Assembly (NCBI GenBank): GCA_900317015.1
Contig: ONFH01000261.1
Location: 1-7,569 of the forward strand
Direction of reading: 5' to 3'
Length of the DNA stretch: 7,569 nt
Origin: an uncultured Erysipelotrichaceae bacterium
GTDB lineage: Bacteria; Bacillota_I; Bacilli_A; Erysipelotrichales; Coprobacillaceae
The notes under the pieces are model-generated. The model was not told the origin of the DNA, searched no databases, and saw nothing but the letters and a program-made list of their open reading frames with translations. Numbering within the stretch: position 1 is the first letter of the stretch; every line of letters begins with the position of its first letter. Shown in pieces: positions 5,755 through 7,569 of the stretch. Position numbers and translations under genes: made by a program.

Positions 5755-7569
5755 ATGTTTTGCAAGAAATGTGGAAGTAAGATTCCGGATTCATCGAAAT
5801 TCTGCCCTGAATGCGGTGCAGATGTGAAAGATATGATCAAAAAAGAAAGCGTGATAGAGAAAACGGGCGGTTCAGCTGGCAAAGCTGTCAAAGGCTTCTT
5901 CAATAAAGTCGGCAGTTCAGTCAAAGGCATCACTTTGATGCAGCAGGCCGATACAGCTTTCCAGGAAGAACAGTATGAACAGGCCTATAAGACCTATTTG
6001 GAAGCATCCAAGTTAGGAAATGGTGAGGCGATGGATCGCCTTGGCCAAATGTATGAAAAAGGACTTTTTGTGGACAAGGATCTTGAGCAGGCGGAAGACT
6101 GGTATTACCAGGGGGCCAATAAAGGCAGCGGGGAGGCCATCATTCATTTAGGGGACCTCTACAGCTCTGAAGAACGTTATGATTTAGCTTTTCGTTATTA
6201 TACGAATGTTCCGTTCTTAAAAAAGGACGAAGTCGCTTATAAGATCGGTGAATTTTATCGCTTAGGTAAAGGTGTGGACAAAGACCTTGATCAGGCCATC
6301 AAATATCTTACGAAAGCCAGTGAAAACGTCGATGATCGTGACGGCAATAGTCGTTATCATCTGGCTTTGGCCTATAAGGAAAAGGATATGGAGAAGGAAG
6401 CGTACGATGCCTTTAAAGAAGCCGCTGGTCAGGGACATGTGGAATCCATGCGCCAGATCGGTCTGATGTTTGAAAATGGCTTCATTGGGGCACCTGATCT
6501 TTATTCTGCTTATTTCTATTATCAAAAAGCGAAGGATCATGGCTATGAGAAAGTTGATCAGGATTATGACCGTATTATTGAAAAGATGGTCACATCGGAT
6601 GTTGCGGAAGAGCGGATCTTATCCAAAGCTATCAAAGGGAATCCTGAGTCACAGTATGAATTAGGAAAACTTTATGAAAATGGTATCCATTTCTTAGAAA
6701 ATGAGGACAAAGCCTGGCAATGGTATGAAAAAGCCGCTGAAGGCCATGATGGCAAGGCTTTGATCAAGCTCGGTTTCCGTGCTTTATCAAAAGAAGATCT
6801 CGATGAAGCAAAGGATGATTTTCAAAAAGCCAATGAAGCGGGTGATGCCTGTGGTCTGATGATCCTTAATCGTATGAATGAAAATAAAGAACAGATCAAG
6901 CAGGGACACTTTGTGATGGCTGGTGAGACGATCAACGTCGATCCTGGCTTAAAAGATTATGCCCATTTATGTGGCGACTATTTACAGCTGGCTTATGCCT
7001 GTCTCAAGAACTTCAGTGCGTTTATTGATGGGACATCCTCTAAGGAGAAGATCTTAGACTATGTCACAAAAGAAAGTGAGAACATTTTGCATGAACTTGT
7101 GAAAAAGTCGATCGGAATTCTTGAAGACCATGAGATCTCAATGATTCCCGAAGACTTCAAGAAAGAGGCTGGGGAAGGTCTTAACTACAGTCAGTATCTC
7201 AAACCATTTGAAGAGGAAAAGACGACAGATGTTCAAAAATCAGAATCTTCATTGACGAGATCCATAAAAGGCGCTTGGAAAGCATCTGTGGATACGGGTA
7301 CGAATCTCATCCGTTCCCTTGGGGATGCAAACAAAGAATATGATGATGTACGCACCAAGGATTATCTCACATTAGTAAGTGAACCTTACGGCACGTTAAA
7401 GCTTGGCATCTTTGAATGCATTATGAATGGCTTTGATACATGTGCAAGGATCTTATCCAAACATGCTCAGTTGCATACCAATTTTACGCGTAATGAACAG
7501 GAAGCCATTCGTTTGTATAAAGAAGCAATGAATGATGAAGATCCTAAAAAGGAGCTTTTATTCAAGGCC
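5755..7569 (+). CDS. Zinc-ribbon and Sel1-repeat protein, 3' end outside window
   Basis: The frame is open for 605 codons to the window edge, so the protein is incomplete. It starts at ATG 5755 with AGGAAG (5741-5746) 8 bases upstream. Residues 1-22 are a small zinc ribbon with two CxxC pairs (C3/C6 and C17/C20; MFCKKCGSKIP...FCPECG). Residues 30-62 form a Gly/Lys/Ser-rich linker containing GKAVKGFFNKVGSSVKG; no clear membrane segment is visible. Residues about 63-375 hold around seven Sel1/TPR-like helical repeats, seen at RLGQMYEKG (95-103), HLGDLY, KIGEFYRLGKG, QIGLMFENG, ELGKLYENG and WYEKAAEG. Residues 383-605 are not recognised; they look helical and mostly polar. Sel1 repeats bind proteins, and such zinc ribbons are common at the N-terminus of Bacillota proteins of unknown role. 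A cytoplasmic scaffold or adaptor is the safest reading. It is a separate transcription unit from the exporter. Confidence 0.85.
   Translation, partial: MFCKKCGSKIPDSSKFCPECGADVKDMIKKESVIEKTGGSAGKAVKGFFNKVGSSVKGITLMQQADTAFQEEQYEQAYKTYLEASKLGNGEAMDRLGQMYEKGLFVDKDLEQAEDWYYQGANKGSGEAIIHLGDLYSSEERYDLAFRYYTNVPFLKKDEVAYKIGEFYRLGKGVDKDLDQAIKYLTKASENVDDRDGNSRYHLALAYKEKDMEKEAYDAFKEAAGQGHVESMRQIGLMFENGFIGAPDLYSAYFYYQKAKDHGYEKVDQDYDRIIEKMVTSDVAEERILSKAIKGNPESQYELGKLYENGIHFLENEDKAWQWYEKAAEGHDGKALIKLGFRALSKEDLDEAKDDFQKANEAGDACGLMILNRMNENKEQIKQGHFVMAGETINVDPGLKDYAHLCGDYLQLAYACLKNFSAFIDGTSSKEKILDYVTKESENILHELVKKSIGILEDHEISMIPEDFKKEAGEGLNYSQYLKPFEEEKTTDVQKSESSLTRSIKGAWKASVDTGTNLIRSLGDANKEYDDVRTKDYLTLVSEPYGTLKLGIFECIMNGFDTCARILSKHAQLHTNFTRNEQEAIRLYKEAMNDEDPKKELLFKA

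Noticed and set aside
6262..6664. Short open frames on both strands inside the zinc-ribbon/Sel1 gene
   Set aside because: They overlap a continuous, motif-bearing reading frame from 5755 to the window end, and their translations are low-quality, basic and unlike known proteins.

Overview
The window reads as a low-to-moderate-GC Gram-positive (Bacillota) chromosome segment. Shine-Dalgarno sites are strong (GGAGGTGAT, AAAGGAGGAG), TTA is a frequent leucine codon, rho-independent terminators end in U-tracts, and the gene families are typical of that phylum. An Erysipelotrichia-like gut or rumen bacterium is a plausible guess, but no marker gene fixes the taxon. All recognised genes lie on the + strand.

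Layout. Positions 1-34 hold the terminator of an upstream + strand gene that lies outside the window. Positions 43-120 form a compact control region: two almost identical palindromes (ACTTAG-N4-CTAAGT), a sigma-A-like promoter between and partly under them, and a strong ribosome binding site. Three tightly packed genes follow: a MarR-family regulator (124-576), a 1072-residue ABC exporter half (580-3798), and a 614-residue partner half (3791-5635). The gaps are 3 bases and then an 8-base overlap, so this is one operon, closed by a terminator at 5643-5673. A second transcription unit starts near 5689-5718 and encodes a zinc-ribbon plus Sel1-repeat protein that runs off the right edge.

How the parts fit. 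The palindromes are probably the regulator's own operators, giving an autoregulated, ligand-inducible efflux operon. The two ABC proteins are complementary halves of a heterodimeric exporter. The first has Asp in place of the catalytic Walker B Glu and Gln in place of the switch His, but keeps a good signature motif. The second has the Glu and His, but an altered signature (ISAGQ). One ATP site is therefore expected to be catalytic and the other degenerate.

The standout feature is in the first ABC half. Between TM1 and TM2, where a normal exporter has a short outer loop, there are about 500 residues. They contain two nearly perfect heptad-repeat arms, 20 and 22 heptads long, separated by a short turn-like linker. 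The repeats resemble the 'xxxLxxG' heptads of YhgE/Pip/EsaA and some MMPL proteins. The predicted structure is a long, strongly lysine-rich antiparallel coiled-coil hairpin standing on the outer face of an ABC exporter, which is the best candidate for something unusual here.
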